Below, one piece after another: positions 1-5,958 of a DNA stretch of 9,119 bases. The number at the start of each line of letters is the position of its first letter. Within the stretch, counting starts at the first letter, position 1. The DNA lies in assembly GCA_946482325.1 (NCBI GenBank), contig CAMLRA010000164.1:1-9119 (forward strand), given 5' to 3'. A program made the translations under genes and the position numbers. A model generated the notes under the pieces. It saw nothing but the letters and a program-made list of their open reading frames with translations. It made no database searches and was not told the DNA's origin. Source of the DNA: an uncultured Chromatiaceae bacterium (GTDB taxonomy: Bacteria > Pseudomonadota > Gammaproteobacteria > Enterobacterales > Alteromonadaceae).

Positions 1-54
1 GTGTGGTGATGAGGAGCGGGTGAGGCGTAGCATCGCCCAAGCAGCTTTAACATC
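1..54 (-). pseudogene. Degenerate tRNA-Val unit, truncated by the window edge
   Basis: This is the 5' part, in the direction of the tRNA operon, of a degenerate tRNA-Val unit whose 3' part lies beyond the left edge. It matches the complete degenerate unit at 69-157 with no differences over 1-54 versus 104-157. It contains the same GGCG/CGCC hairpin and the 10-base run AGCATCGCCC (29-38, + strand) also found in the real tRNA. It has no recognisable D-arm or anticodon arm in the correct orientation, so it cannot be a working tRNA. It is inferred to be the next unit of the tandem array. Whether more copies follow to the left cannot be seen. Confidence 0.55.
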
Positions 55-68
55 ATTACGAGAGAATA

Positions 69-157
69 TGGTGGATGGTACTGGGATCGAAACAGTGACC
101 CTCGTGTGGTGATGAGGAGCGGGTGAGGCGTAGCATCGCCCAAGCAGCTTTAACATC
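69..157 (-). pseudogene. Chimeric/degenerate tRNA-Val
   Basis: The 3' part (69-104) is clearly tRNA-Val: variable loop, T-arm, acceptor 3' strand and encoded CCA. It carries G53 to T, which breaks the conserved 53-61 pair of the T-stem. The rest (105-157) does not form a normal D-arm or a UAC anticodon arm. It holds a GGCG/CGCC hairpin and ends in GATG, which could pair with part of the acceptor 3' strand. The unit is about 89 nt rather than 76 nt. It lies 14 nt downstream of the intact tRNA at 172-247 and would be co-transcribed with the operon. I judge it a decayed or rearranged tRNA copy. A stable non-tRNA small RNA released by tRNA processing is a possible but unsupported alternative. Confidence 0.7.
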
Positions 158-171
158 AATCCGAGAAAATA

Positions 172-247
172 TGGTGGATGGTACTGGGTTCGAACCAGTG
201 ACCCTCGCCTTGTAAGGGCGATGCTCTCCCAGCTGAGCTAACCATCC
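172..247 (-). tRNA. tRNA-Val (anticodon UAC)
   Basis: This is an intact 76-nt cloverleaf. The acceptor pairs GGATGGT with ACCATCC, followed by discriminator A and an encoded CCA. The D-stem is GCTC/GAGC. The anticodon stem TCGCC/GGCGA carries loop CTTACAA, giving anticodon UAC for GUA/GUG/GUU valine codons. The variable loop is five bases, and the T-arm ACTGG/CCAGT carries loop TTCGAAC. The sequence is identical to the copies at 366-441 and 466-541. It is the last intact gene of the four-gene operon and is followed by the degenerate units. Confidence 0.97.
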
Positions 248-267
248 TGGGGGTATCACAGAAGAAT

Positions 268-343
268 TGGTGGATGCTACTGGGATCGAACCAGTGACCC
301 TCGCCTTGTAAGGGCGATGCTCTCCCAGCTGAGCTAAGCATCC
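268..343 (-). tRNA. tRNA-Val (anticodon UAC), acceptor variant
   Basis: This is a 76-nt tRNA-Val with the same D-arm and UAC anticodon arm as its neighbours. The acceptor is GGATGCT/AGCATCC: the sixth pair is flipped from G-C to C-G, with both strands changed so pairing is kept. The T-loop is TTCGATC rather than TTCGAAC. CCA is encoded. The compensated change shows the copy is under selection for folding and is functional. It is separated by 20 nt from the tRNA at 172-247 and by 22 nt from the one at 366-441. Confidence 0.97.
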
Positions 344-365
344 TGGGGCAAACTGTCGGTGGATA

Positions 366-441
366 TGGTGGATGGTACTGGGTTCGAACCAGTGACCCTC
401 GCCTTGTAAGGGCGATGCTCTCCCAGCTGAGCTAACCATCC
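366..441 (-). tRNA. tRNA-Val (anticodon UAC)
   Basis: This intact 76-nt cloverleaf is identical to the copies at 172-247 and 466-541, with anticodon UAC, a complete T-arm and encoded CCA. It is the second gene of the operon in transcription order, with a 24-nt spacer to the first. The spacer on its 3' side (344-365) contains an imperfect extra copy of the CCA-end sequence (GGTGGAT on the + strand), a small sign of slippage in the array. Confidence 0.97.
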
Positions 442-465
442 CGGGAATATCACACGACAACGTTA

Positions 466-541
466 TGGTGGATGGTACTGGGTTCGAACCAGTGACCCTC
501 GCCTTGTAAGGGCGATGCTCTCCCAGCTGAGCTAACCATCC
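466..541 (-). tRNA. tRNA-Val (anticodon UAC), promoter-proximal
   Basis: This is the first tRNA of the operon: a 76-nt intact cloverleaf identical to those at 172-247 and 366-441, with anticodon UAC and encoded CCA. Its 5' end lies 18 nt downstream of the -10 box of the strong promoter at 560-587, leaving a leader of roughly a dozen nucleotides for RNase P to remove. In E. coli the valU-valX-valY-lysV operon is likewise divergent from gltX, so this arrangement is ancestral synteny. Confidence 0.97.
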
Positions 542-559
542 GCATGACGTTCGGCGGTC

Positions 560-605
560 ATTATAGGGACCGGGCTTTTTGTGTCAATAATATTTTTAGA
601 TATTA
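560..605 (-). promoter_or_regulatory. Strong sigma-70 promoter of the tRNA-Val operon
   Basis: On the minus strand there is a consensus -35 TTGACA (582-587), a 16-nt spacer and a consensus -10 TATAAT (560-565). An AT-rich stretch upstream (588-605) resembles an UP element. The bases just after the -10 box are GC-rich (GACCGCCG), like the discriminators of stable-RNA promoters that make them sensitive to ppGpp. The boxes are seen directly. Stringent or growth-rate control is inferred from what is known of tRNA and rRNA promoters. Confidence 0.88.
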
Positions 606-747
606 CAGCCGGATGCTGCAAAAGTAGGCGTTTCAATCGCAGTTGTTGTCGCCTTGTACAAAAGCTGCCGGCAAATTAACCTTTGCCCTGTCGCTGCGAC
701 CAAGCCGTCAAACGAACGGCAGAATGGCAGACAAAACATTGCCACAT

Positions 748-756
748 TGCTACAAT
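748..756 (+). promoter_or_regulatory. Extended -10 element, probable gltX promoter
   Basis: The motif TGcTACAAT (TG at 748-749, TACAAT at 751-756) is an extended -10 box. No good -35 hexamer lies 17 nt upstream, which is usual for extended -10 promoters. It would place the transcript start near 763 and give a leader of about 30 nt before the gltX ATG at 792. The remaining intergenic sequence up to the tRNA promoter shows nothing else I can name. Confidence 0.5.
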
Positions 757-791
757 AGCGCCCATTTTTCGACAGACCTTCTGGAAGCCTT

Positions 792-2204
792 ATGTCTACT
801 GTGACCCGTTTTGCCCCAAGTCCTACCGGTTACCTGCATGTCGGCGGTGCCCGCACTGCGTTATACAGCTGGCTTTACGCCAAAAAAACCGGTGGTAAGT
901 TCATTCTGCGCATTGAAGATACTGATCTGGAACGTTCCACTCAGGCATCTGTCGACGCCATTATGGATGGCATGAACTGGTTGGAGCTGGACTGGGACGA
1001 CGGCCCGTATTATCAGACCAAACGTTTTGATCTGTATAAAGAAGTCGTAGCGCAGCTGCTGGCCGAAGGCAAAGCGTACAAATGCTTCTGCACGCCGGAA
1101 GAAGTGGATGCAATGCGCGAAGCGCAAATGGCCGCCGGCGAAAAACCCAAATACAACGGTATGTGGCGTGACCGTACCGATCATCCGACTGACAAGCCTT
1201 ATTGCATTCGTTTTAAAAACCCGCTGGATGGCGTCGTGGTCATTGATGACATGATCAAAGGCCGTATCGAAGTAGCCAACGCAGAGCTTGATGATCTAGT
1301 CATCGCGCGCAGCGACGGCACCCCAACTTATAACCTGACCGTCGTCGTCGACGACTGGAAAATGGGCGTCACGCATGTTATTCGCGGTGACGACCATGTC
1401 AATAACACCCCACGCCAGATGAATATCCTGGCCGCCTTAGGCGCGACGTTACCGAAATACGCGCACGTGCCAATGATCTTGGGAGATGATGGCAAGCGTC
1501 TGTCCAAGCGCCATGGCGCTGTTGGTGTGATGCAATACCGCGACAACGGTTTCCTGCCGGAAGCACTGCTGAACTATCTGGTCCGCCTCGGCTGGTCACA
1601 TGGCGACCAGGAAATTTTCAGTCGCGACGAGCTGGTGGAACTGTTTGATTTGTCTGCCTGTAACCGCGCACCGTCGGCCTTTAATACCGAAAAACTGCTG
1701 TGGTTAAATCAGCACTATATCCGTACGTCACCGGTGGCCCATGTCGCCAAGCACTTGCAATGGCATGTCGAAGACCAAAAGCTGGATATCAGCAGTGGCC
1801 CAAGTCTGGAACAGCTGATTGCGGTGCAGGGCGAGCGGGTGAAAACGTTAAAAGAGATGATCGAAGTCAGCCGTTATTTCTATGAAGACTTCAGCACTTT
1901 TGAAGAAAACGCGGCGAAAAAACATTTACGTCCGGTTGCCGCAGAGCCGTTAAAAGCCGTACAGGCACATTTAGCTGCGTTGACGGAGTGGACTGCTGAA
2001 ACAGTGCACGCAGCAATCAACAGTGCTGCAGAAAGTTTGGGCCTTGGCATGGGTAAAGTTGGTATGCCGCTGCGGGTCGCAGTGACCGGTGGTGGGAATT
2101 CGCCGTCATTGGATGTAACCCTGGCGCTGATTGGCAAAGCGCGTTGTCTGGCGCGCATTGACCTGGCGCTGGCCTTTATCGCTGAGCGTGGCGAAGCGGC
2201 GTAA
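792..2204 (+). CDS. gltX: Glutamyl-tRNA synthetase
   Basis: This class I aminoacyl-tRNA synthetase (470 aa; E. coli GltX is 471) attaches glutamate to tRNA-Glu in the cytoplasm. Visible signatures are the HIGH-type motif HVGG (residues 16-19) after FAPSPTG, and the KMSKS-type motif KRLSK (235-239). Between them are the Rossmann catalytic half and the insertion with IRGDDH. The C-terminal third is the helical anticodon-binding region, ending in the usual ALIGKAR-type helix. The zinc site of E. coli GluRS (C98, C100, C125, H127) is only half kept: C98 and C100 are present, but positions 125 and 127 are W and D. The ATG start is preceded by a modest GGAAG ribosome site four bases upstream. The gene is divergent from the tRNA-Val operon and followed by a terminator. 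Confidence 0.98.
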   Translation: MSTVTRFAPSPTGYLHVGGARTALYSWLYAKKTGGKFILRIEDTDLERSTQASVDAIMDGMNWLELDWDDGPYYQTKRFDLYKEVVAQLLAEGKAYKCFCTPEEVDAMREAQMAAGEKPKYNGMWRDRTDHPTDKPYCIRFKNPLDGVVVIDDMIKGRIEVANAELDDLVIARSDGTPTYNLTVVVDDWKMGVTHVIRGDDHVNNTPRQMNILAALGATLPKYAHVPMILGDDGKRLSKRHGAVGVMQYRDNGFLPEALLNYLVRLGWSHGDQEIFSRDELVELFDLSACNRAPSAFNTEKLLWLNQHYIRTSPVAHVAKHLQWHVEDQKLDISSGPSLEQLIAVQGERVKTLKEMIEVSRYFYEDFSTFEENAAKKHLRPVAAEPLKAVQAHLAALTEWTAETVHAAINSAAESLGLGMGKVGMPLRVAVTGGGNSPSLDVTLALIGKARCLARIDLALAFIAERGEAA

Positions 2205-2225
2205 ATCTGACTGAACAGGTCCCGC

Positions 2226-2255
2226 ATAAAGCCAGTCAAAGACTGGCTTTATTAT
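2226..2255 (+). terminator. Rho-independent terminator of gltX
   Basis: A 12-bp perfect stem, ATAAAGCCAGTC (2226-2237) against GACTGGCTTTAT (2241-2252), has an AAA loop and is followed by TTT. The AAA/TTT flanks give it a T-rich end. It lies 21 nt after the gltX stop codon and separates gltX from the DUF481 gene on the same strand. Confidence 0.85.
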
Positions 2256-2272
2256 TTCGACATCATAGTTTT

Positions 2273-2298
2273 GGCAGCCTGGCTGCCCTTCGTTTTTT
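2273..2298 (+). promoter_or_regulatory. Small GC-rich hairpin with T6 tract in the leader of the DUF481 gene
   Basis: GGCAGC (2273-2278) pairs with GCTGCC (2282-2287) around a three-base loop. Five bases later there is a run of six T (2293-2298), directly abutting the AAAGAG ribosome site (2299-2304). The gap between stem and T tract is larger than in a typical terminator. It could be a weak second terminator for gltX read-through, an attenuator-like element, or chance. No clear promoter for the following gene is visible in 2253-2310. Confidence 0.35.
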
Positions 2299-2310
2299 AA
2301 AGAGTGTGTT

Positions 2311-3222
2311 GTGAATAAGTTTTTATCTTTAATGGTGTTAGCGGCAGGAATTTGTGTCGCGTGCGCGGATGCAGTCGCAGCCCAGGCAGAATTTGGCAAT
2401 AACGTACAGGCGATCCCGCTTGGCCAGTCAAGTTTACCGCAGGAAAAACTGCGCTCCGGCCAGACGTATCAGCAGTTAAAAGAAAATGCCTTTTCGACAG
2501 ATTCGGCGCTCGGTGGCGACAAAGTCCAGGCGATAGATCCGGATAAAGTCTGGGGCGGCGATATTGAACTGGGCCTGGTGCTGAGTAGCGGCAACACCCA
2601 ATCAACAGCTATTCGTACTAATGCTGAACTGATGCACGAGCTGACTGATTTTCGGAACAAATATCTGATCCAGACGCTTATTCAGCGCAACAGTCAGTTT
2701 GATGAAGCGACCGGCGAGAAAACCCGTTATACCACGGCGCAGCGCGTCAATCTGGTCGGGCAAAGCAACTATAAATTTTATCAGAGCGAGCATAGTATCT
2801 TCGGCCGTGCGGCTTACTTAAATGACCGTTTTGGTGCTTTTGAAGAGCAGGGGTCCCTTGCTGCCGGCTATGCCATGCGGGCTTATCAAAGTGGTGATGA
2901 TTACCTGGATTTGGAAACCGGTCCCGGTATCGCTTATCAGCAAACCAGCGATAAAAATACCAGCAGCGGTATGATCTGGTGGGTTGCTGCCAACCTCGAT
3001 TATCACTTAACTGAAAGTAATAGTTTTCGCCAGGCGCTGGAATGGTCAGTGTCACTGGATGGCAAAAACTCCAGCTGGCAAAGCCGTTCCAGTCTGACGT
3101 CGCAGGTCAATGGCCGGCTGTCGATGCGGTTAAATTTCACGGTCAAATACGATTCCAACCCGGGCCAGTTCCGCCAGAAAACCGACACTGAAACCTCGGC
3201 AACCCTGGTGTATTCGTTCTGA
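2311..3222 (+). CDS. DUF481 (YdiY-like) outer-membrane protein
   Basis: This 303-aa exported protein has a signal peptide (hydrophobic stretch about residues 5-18, probable cleavage after VAA at 22-24). A linker of about 55 residues follows, then a DUF481 domain from about residue 82 to the end. The domain starts with the family's GGDIELGLVLSSGNT-type opening, which leads alternating polar/hydrophobic strands. It ends in the aromatic C-terminus YSF that BAM recognises in outer-membrane barrels. DUF481 proteins are predicted beta-barrels of unsettled function; E. coli YdiY is acid-induced. The start is GTG at 2311, six bases after AAAGAG (2299-2304), and gives a complete signal peptide. The stop codon overlaps the start of the next gene (TGATG), indicating translational coupling with the small exported protein. 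Family assignment is by pattern recognition, and no substrate can be named. Confidence 0.85.
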   Translation: MNKFLSLMVLAAGICVACADAVAAQAEFGNNVQAIPLGQSSLPQEKLRSGQTYQQLKENAFSTDSALGGDKVQAIDPDKVWGGDIELGLVLSSGNTQSTAIRTNAELMHELTDFRNKYLIQTLIQRNSQFDEATGEKTRYTTAQRVNLVGQSNYKFYQSEHSIFGRAAYLNDRFGAFEEQGSLAAGYAMRAYQSGDDYLDLETGPGIAYQQTSDKNTSSGMIWWVAANLDYHLTESNSFRQALEWSVSLDGKNSSWQSRSSLTSQVNGRLSMRLNFTVKYDSNPGQFRQKTDTETSATLVYSF

Positions 3223-3758
3223 TGCGTACTTTCGCCCTTTGCGTTGGATTGTGGTTGAGTACAGGCGTTGCGGCAAACGAGGCTTATCACTGGTTATTGC
3301 CAGACAGTTATCAGCAGCAGCCGACCGACTCGGTGCTGAGTATCAACTTCAAAAATCCACAGCAAGTGCTGCTGAACTTGAGTTTGTTTGTCGATGACGA
3401 GTGGCGCGATGTACCGGCTGAAACCATGCGCGATGAGTTTATTGACGGTTTATTGGCCGTGCCCGGCGTCAAATCCGGCCGGCGTTTTGTGCTGAAATTA
3501 CCAGCGCAGCAGCTGGGAAACCGTCAAATTCCAACGCGTGATTGGTATTGCCAGGACTGGCAGGGGCCAGGCCTCAACAAAGACAGCAAGCAGATTGGCC
3601 GGATTTGTGTATTTGCCGACAAGGCGTTGCGGGTGGTGGTGAGTCTGAACAGCCCGTCACTGCATGCTAAAACTGCAGCGGAAGATTATCAGGCCGCGCT
3701 CGCGGGGTTAAGTCTGGATTGGAATGCACTGGTGGCGCTGCGCGATAGTCAGCCGTAG
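3222..3758 (+). CDS. Small exported protein of unknown function, coupled to the DUF481 gene
   Basis: I do not recognise this 178-aa protein. Its N-terminus is a short signal peptide (residues 1-18, probable cleavage after VAA before NEAYHW), so it is likely periplasmic. The mature part has two cysteines (C110 and C129) that could form a disulphide around a W/Y-rich segment (DWYCQDWQGPG). The C-terminal end (about 150-174) is probably helical. There is no lipobox, no further membrane segment and no evident catalytic motif. The ATG overlaps the stop codon of the DUF481 gene and has no strong ribosome site of its own. Its translation therefore probably depends on the upstream gene, which suggests the two proteins act in the same envelope process. 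The unit ends at the terminator at 3773-3797. Confidence 0.82.
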   Translation: MRTFALCVGLWLSTGVAANEAYHWLLPDSYQQQPTDSVLSINFKNPQQVLLNLSLFVDDEWRDVPAETMRDEFIDGLLAVPGVKSGRRFVLKLPAQQLGNRQIPTRDWYCQDWQGPGLNKDSKQIGRICVFADKALRVVVSLNSPSLHAKTAAEDYQAALAGLSLDWNALVALRDSQP

Positions 3759-3772
3759 TCACGCCTCCATAA

Positions 3773-3797
3773 AAAAAACCGCCGATGGCGGTTTTTT
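3773..3797. terminator. Bidirectional rho-independent terminator
   Basis: An 11-bp perfect stem, AAAAAACCGCC (3773-3783) against GGCGGTTTTTT (3787-3797), has a GAT loop. The A-run on one side and T-run on the other give a T tract on both strands. It therefore terminates both the + strand DUF481/unknown unit and the convergent minus-strand serA, whose stop codon lies 23 nt away. Confidence 0.92.
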
Positions 3798-3820
3798 CTG
3801 CTTGTCTGCCAGCACTGTGA

Positions 3821-5047
3821 TTAGTGCAGTACCCGCGCTTTGAGCGTACCCGGAATGGCTTTTAACTCGTTTAATGCCAGCTCCTGATCATCACTGTCGA
3901 TATCAATCACCACATAACCGATTTCGGCGTTCGTTTGCAGATATTGGCCGGAAATGTTGATGCCATGGCGGGCAAACGCTTCGTTGATTTTGGTCAGCAT
4001 GCCCGGCTGGTTTTTGTGGATATGCAGCAGGCGTGAGCGGCCTTTGTGTTCCGGCAGCGATACTTCCGGGAAATTCACTGCAGACAGCGTCGAGCCGTTG
4101 TCAGAGTATTTCACCAGTTTACCGGCCACTTCATAACCGATGTTTTCCTGTGCTTCCTGCGTAGAACCACCGATATGCGGCGTCAGGATCACATTGTCAA
4201 AAGCACGCAGTGGCGAGACAAATTCTTCGTCGTTGCCGGTTGGTTCCACCGGGAATACGTCAATGGCAGCGCCGGCTAGTTTTTTGCTGGCGAGGGCAGC
4301 GGCTAACGCATCGATGTCGACCACAGTACCGCGCGAGGCGTTAATCAAAATAGCACCGGCCTTCATCAGGTCGAGTTCAGCCTCACCAATCATATTTTTG
4401 GTTTGTGGCGTTTCCGGCACATGCAGCGTCACTACGTCTGATGTTTTCAGTAAAGTGGAGAAGTCAACTTGCGTCGCGTTGCCCAGTACCAGCTTGTCTT
4501 CAATATCGTAAAACTGCACGCGCATCCCGATATTTTCCGCCATGATCGACAATTGTGTACCGATATGGCCATAACCGATGATGCCCAACGTTTTACCACG
4601 AGCTTCAAACGACTGGTTGGCGGTTTTTTGCCATTCACCGCGGTGCGCGGCGGCGTTACGCTGTGGTATACCACGCAGCAGCATGATGATTTCACCCAGC
4701 ACCAGTTCGGCGACAGAACGGGTATTAGAAAACGGCGCGTTAAATACCGGAATAGCCCGGCGCAGCGCGGCATCTAAATCGACCTGATTTGTGCCAATAC
4801 AGAAACAACCAATAGCCGCCAGCTTTTGAGCTTCGGCCAGCACTTTGTCCGTCAGCTGAGTGCGGGAACGGATACCGATAAAATGCACGTCGCGGATTTT
4901 TTCAATCAGCTCGGCTTCGTCTAATGAGGTTTTTAAGTATTCAATATTGCTGTAGCCCTGATTTTTAAAGGTTTGCACAGCACTTTGGTGTAAGCCTTCC
5001 AGCAACAGGATTTTGATCTTGTCTTTGGGTAACGAGTACTTTTCCAT
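3821..5047 (-). CDS. serA: D-3-phosphoglycerate dehydrogenase
   Basis: SerA oxidises 3-phosphoglycerate to 3-phosphohydroxypyruvate with NAD, the first step of serine synthesis. The protein is 408 aa from ATG 5047 (E. coli 410). The NAD Rossmann motif GYGHIG is at 158-163, and equivalents of the E. coli catalytic residues R240, E269 and H292 are R239, E268 and H291. A C-terminal ACT domain spans about 338-408. H344, N346 and N364, which bind serine in the E. coli enzyme, are all kept, so feedback inhibition by serine is expected. A GTG at 5053 in frame would add two residues but overlaps the AAGAGAAG ribosome site (5053-5060). The ATG at 5047 has a 5-nt spacer and aligns with the E. coli N-terminus. 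It lies 61 nt downstream of rpiA on the same strand, with an AT-rich gap and no clear promoter. Confidence 0.97.
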   Translation of the reverse strand: MEKYSLPKDKIKILLLEGLHQSAVQTFKNQGYSNIEYLKTSLDEAELIEKIRDVHFIGIRSRTQLTDKVLAEAQKLAAIGCFCIGTNQVDLDAALRRAIPVFNAPFSNTRSVAELVLGEIIMLLRGIPQRNAAAHRGEWQKTANQSFEARGKTLGIIGYGHIGTQLSIMAENIGMRVQFYDIEDKLVLGNATQVDFSTLLKTSDVVTLHVPETPQTKNMIGEAELDLMKAGAILINASRGTVVDIDALAAALASKKLAGAAIDVFPVEPTGNDEEFVSPLRAFDNVILTPHIGGSTQEAQENIGYEVAGKLVKYSDNGSTLSAVNFPEVSLPEHKGRSRLLHIHKNQPGMLTKINEAFARHGINISGQYLQTNAEIGYVVIDIDSDDQELALNELKAIPGTLKARVLH

Positions 5048-5108
5048 CTTCACTTCTCTTAATGTTGCAAAATTCTGGCTCGGGCTTTGGTTGTATTATT
5101 TTTTCTTA

Positions 5109-5777
5109 TTATTTGATCACGCGTGTGCCATCCGGGCCACCAACCAGCACCACATCTGCAGCGCGGGCGGCAAACAGGCCATTACAGACCACGCCGGTGA
5201 TTTGATTAATTTGTTGCTCCAGCGCCAGCGCGTCGGTGATCTGTAAGTCATGCACGTCGAGAATGATATTGCCGTTGTCGGTCACCACCGCTTCACGCCA
5301 GACCGGACGGCCGCCGAGTTTTTGTAGTTCACGCGCCACATAGTTACGCGCCATCGGGATGACTTCAACCGGCAGAGGGAATTTCCCCAGCACCGCCACT
5401 TCTTTGCTGGCATCGACGATACAGACAAATTTGTCCGCGACAGCGGCAACGATTTTTTCGCGGGTTAAGGCGGCGCCGCCACCTTTAATCATATGGCGGA
5501 GCGGATTGATTTCATCGGCGCCATCGACATAGACGCTGAAACTGTCGATGTCATTGAGGTCAAACACCTGAATGCCCAGTGCCTGCATTTTTTCGGTACT
5601 GGCGATGGAGCTGGAGACTGCGCCTTTGATGTCATTTTTGATGCTGGCTAGGGCGTCGATAAAATGATTCACAGTGGAGCCAGTGCCAACGCCAACGATG
5701 CCGTGGCGGGGGACAAATTCCAGTGCAGCCCAGGCGGCGCGTTTTTTCATTTCATCTTGAGAGATTGGGGTAGACAT
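5109..5777 (-). CDS. rpiA: Ribose-5-phosphate isomerase A
   Basis: RpiA interconverts ribose 5-phosphate and ribulose 5-phosphate in the non-oxidative pentose phosphate pathway. The protein is 222 aa (E. coli 219). Visible motifs are the phosphate-binding [13 protein letters not shown] (31-43), DGADE (85-89) and [11 protein letters not shown] (98-108). D85, D88, K98 and E107 correspond to the active-site D81, D84, K94 and E103 of E. coli. The ATG at 5777 follows an AAAGAG ribosome site. rpiA is directly upstream of serA, as in E. coli, and may share its transcript. Confidence 0.97.
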   Translation of the reverse strand: MSTPISQDEMKKRAAWAALEFVPRHGIVGVGTGSTVNHFIDALASIKNDIKGAVSSSIASTEKMQALGIQVFDLNDIDSFSVYVDGADEINPLRHMIKGGGAALTREKIVAAVADKFVCIVDASKEVAVLGKFPLPVEVIPMARNYVARELQKLGGRPVWREAVVTDNGNIILDVHDLQITDALALEQQINQITGVVCNGLFAARAADVVLVGGPDGTRVIK

Positions 5778-5813
5778 CAGACTGCTCTTTCACGTTTAGC
5801 CATACAGACGGAT

Positions 5814-5819
5814 ATTATA
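5814..5819 (-). promoter_or_regulatory. -10 box of a probable rpiA promoter
   Basis: A consensus TATAAT on the minus strand lies 36 nt upstream of the rpiA start codon. The -35 region is poor: TTTTGC lies 16 nt upstream (5836-5841). TSS would be near 5807. It is the best promoter candidate between the antiporter terminator and rpiA and may also serve serA. Confidence 0.5.
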
Positions 5820-5914
5820 TCGAAAGCGGGGGCCGGCAAAAGGCCAATTTTAGTTTGTGCTGATAAATTCAGTGAATAGCGGGTATTTGTAGGCCTACCA
5901 GGCCCGATAAAACA

Positions 5915-5941
5915 AAAACGCCGCAACAAGTGCGGCGTTTT
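5915..5941 (-). terminator. Rho-independent terminator of the antiporter gene
   Basis: An 11-bp perfect stem (5915-5925 against 5931-5941) has a five-base loop. On the minus strand it is followed by a T-rich tract (TTTTTGTTTTA when the stem's own T residues are counted). It lies just downstream of the antiporter stop codon at 5959 and insulates rpiA from it. The opposite strand also ends in TTTT, but no gene needs it there. Confidence 0.9.
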
Positions 5942-5958
5942 GTCTTCATTCATGCGGA

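Larger units (their letters stand above)
1..206. repeat. 103-bp tandem repeat with tRNA-Val 3' half
   Basis: Positions 1-103 repeat directly as 104-206. By eye there are five mismatches in 103 positions: three in the 14-nt spacer before the tRNA part and two in the tRNA T-arm. Each unit consists of about 54 nt of non-tRNA-like sequence, a 14-nt spacer, and the 35-nt 3' part of tRNA-Val. In the second unit that 35-nt part belongs to the intact gene at 172-247. The period is close to the spacing of the intact tRNA genes (96, 98 and 100 nt). The array therefore probably grew by unequal crossing-over between tRNA copies. Confidence 0.8.

Noticed and set aside
69..206. Duplicated tRNA 3' ends as attachment-site scars of an integrated element
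   Set aside because: tRNA 3' ends are common integration targets, but only 68 bp lie between the copies, there is no integrase, and neighbouring tRNAs give a simpler source by unequal crossing-over.
56..460. Open frames of 134 and 61 residues on the minus strand across the tRNA cluster
   Set aside because: They are translations of tRNA-Val genes; the repeated peptide motifs are just the tRNA sequence read as codons.
1..541. Regularly spaced repeats that look superficially like a CRISPR array
   Set aside because: The repeated units are tRNA genes that fold into cloverleaves, with 20-24 nt spacers, a stable-RNA promoter and no cas genes.
861..1184. Long minus-strand open frames inside gltX (also 1880-2239, 2747-3055)
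   Set aside because: They lie antisense to well-conserved coding sequence with no ribosome site or recognisable protein features.
5048..5053. GTG at 5053 as the serA start
   Set aside because: It overlaps the ribosome-binding site; ATG 5047 has correct spacing and matches the E. coli N-terminus.
5048..5108. AT-rich stretch between rpiA and serA as a riboswitch or promoter
   Set aside because: It is only 61 nt, has no recognisable aptamer structure and no paired -35/-10 boxes of acceptable quality.
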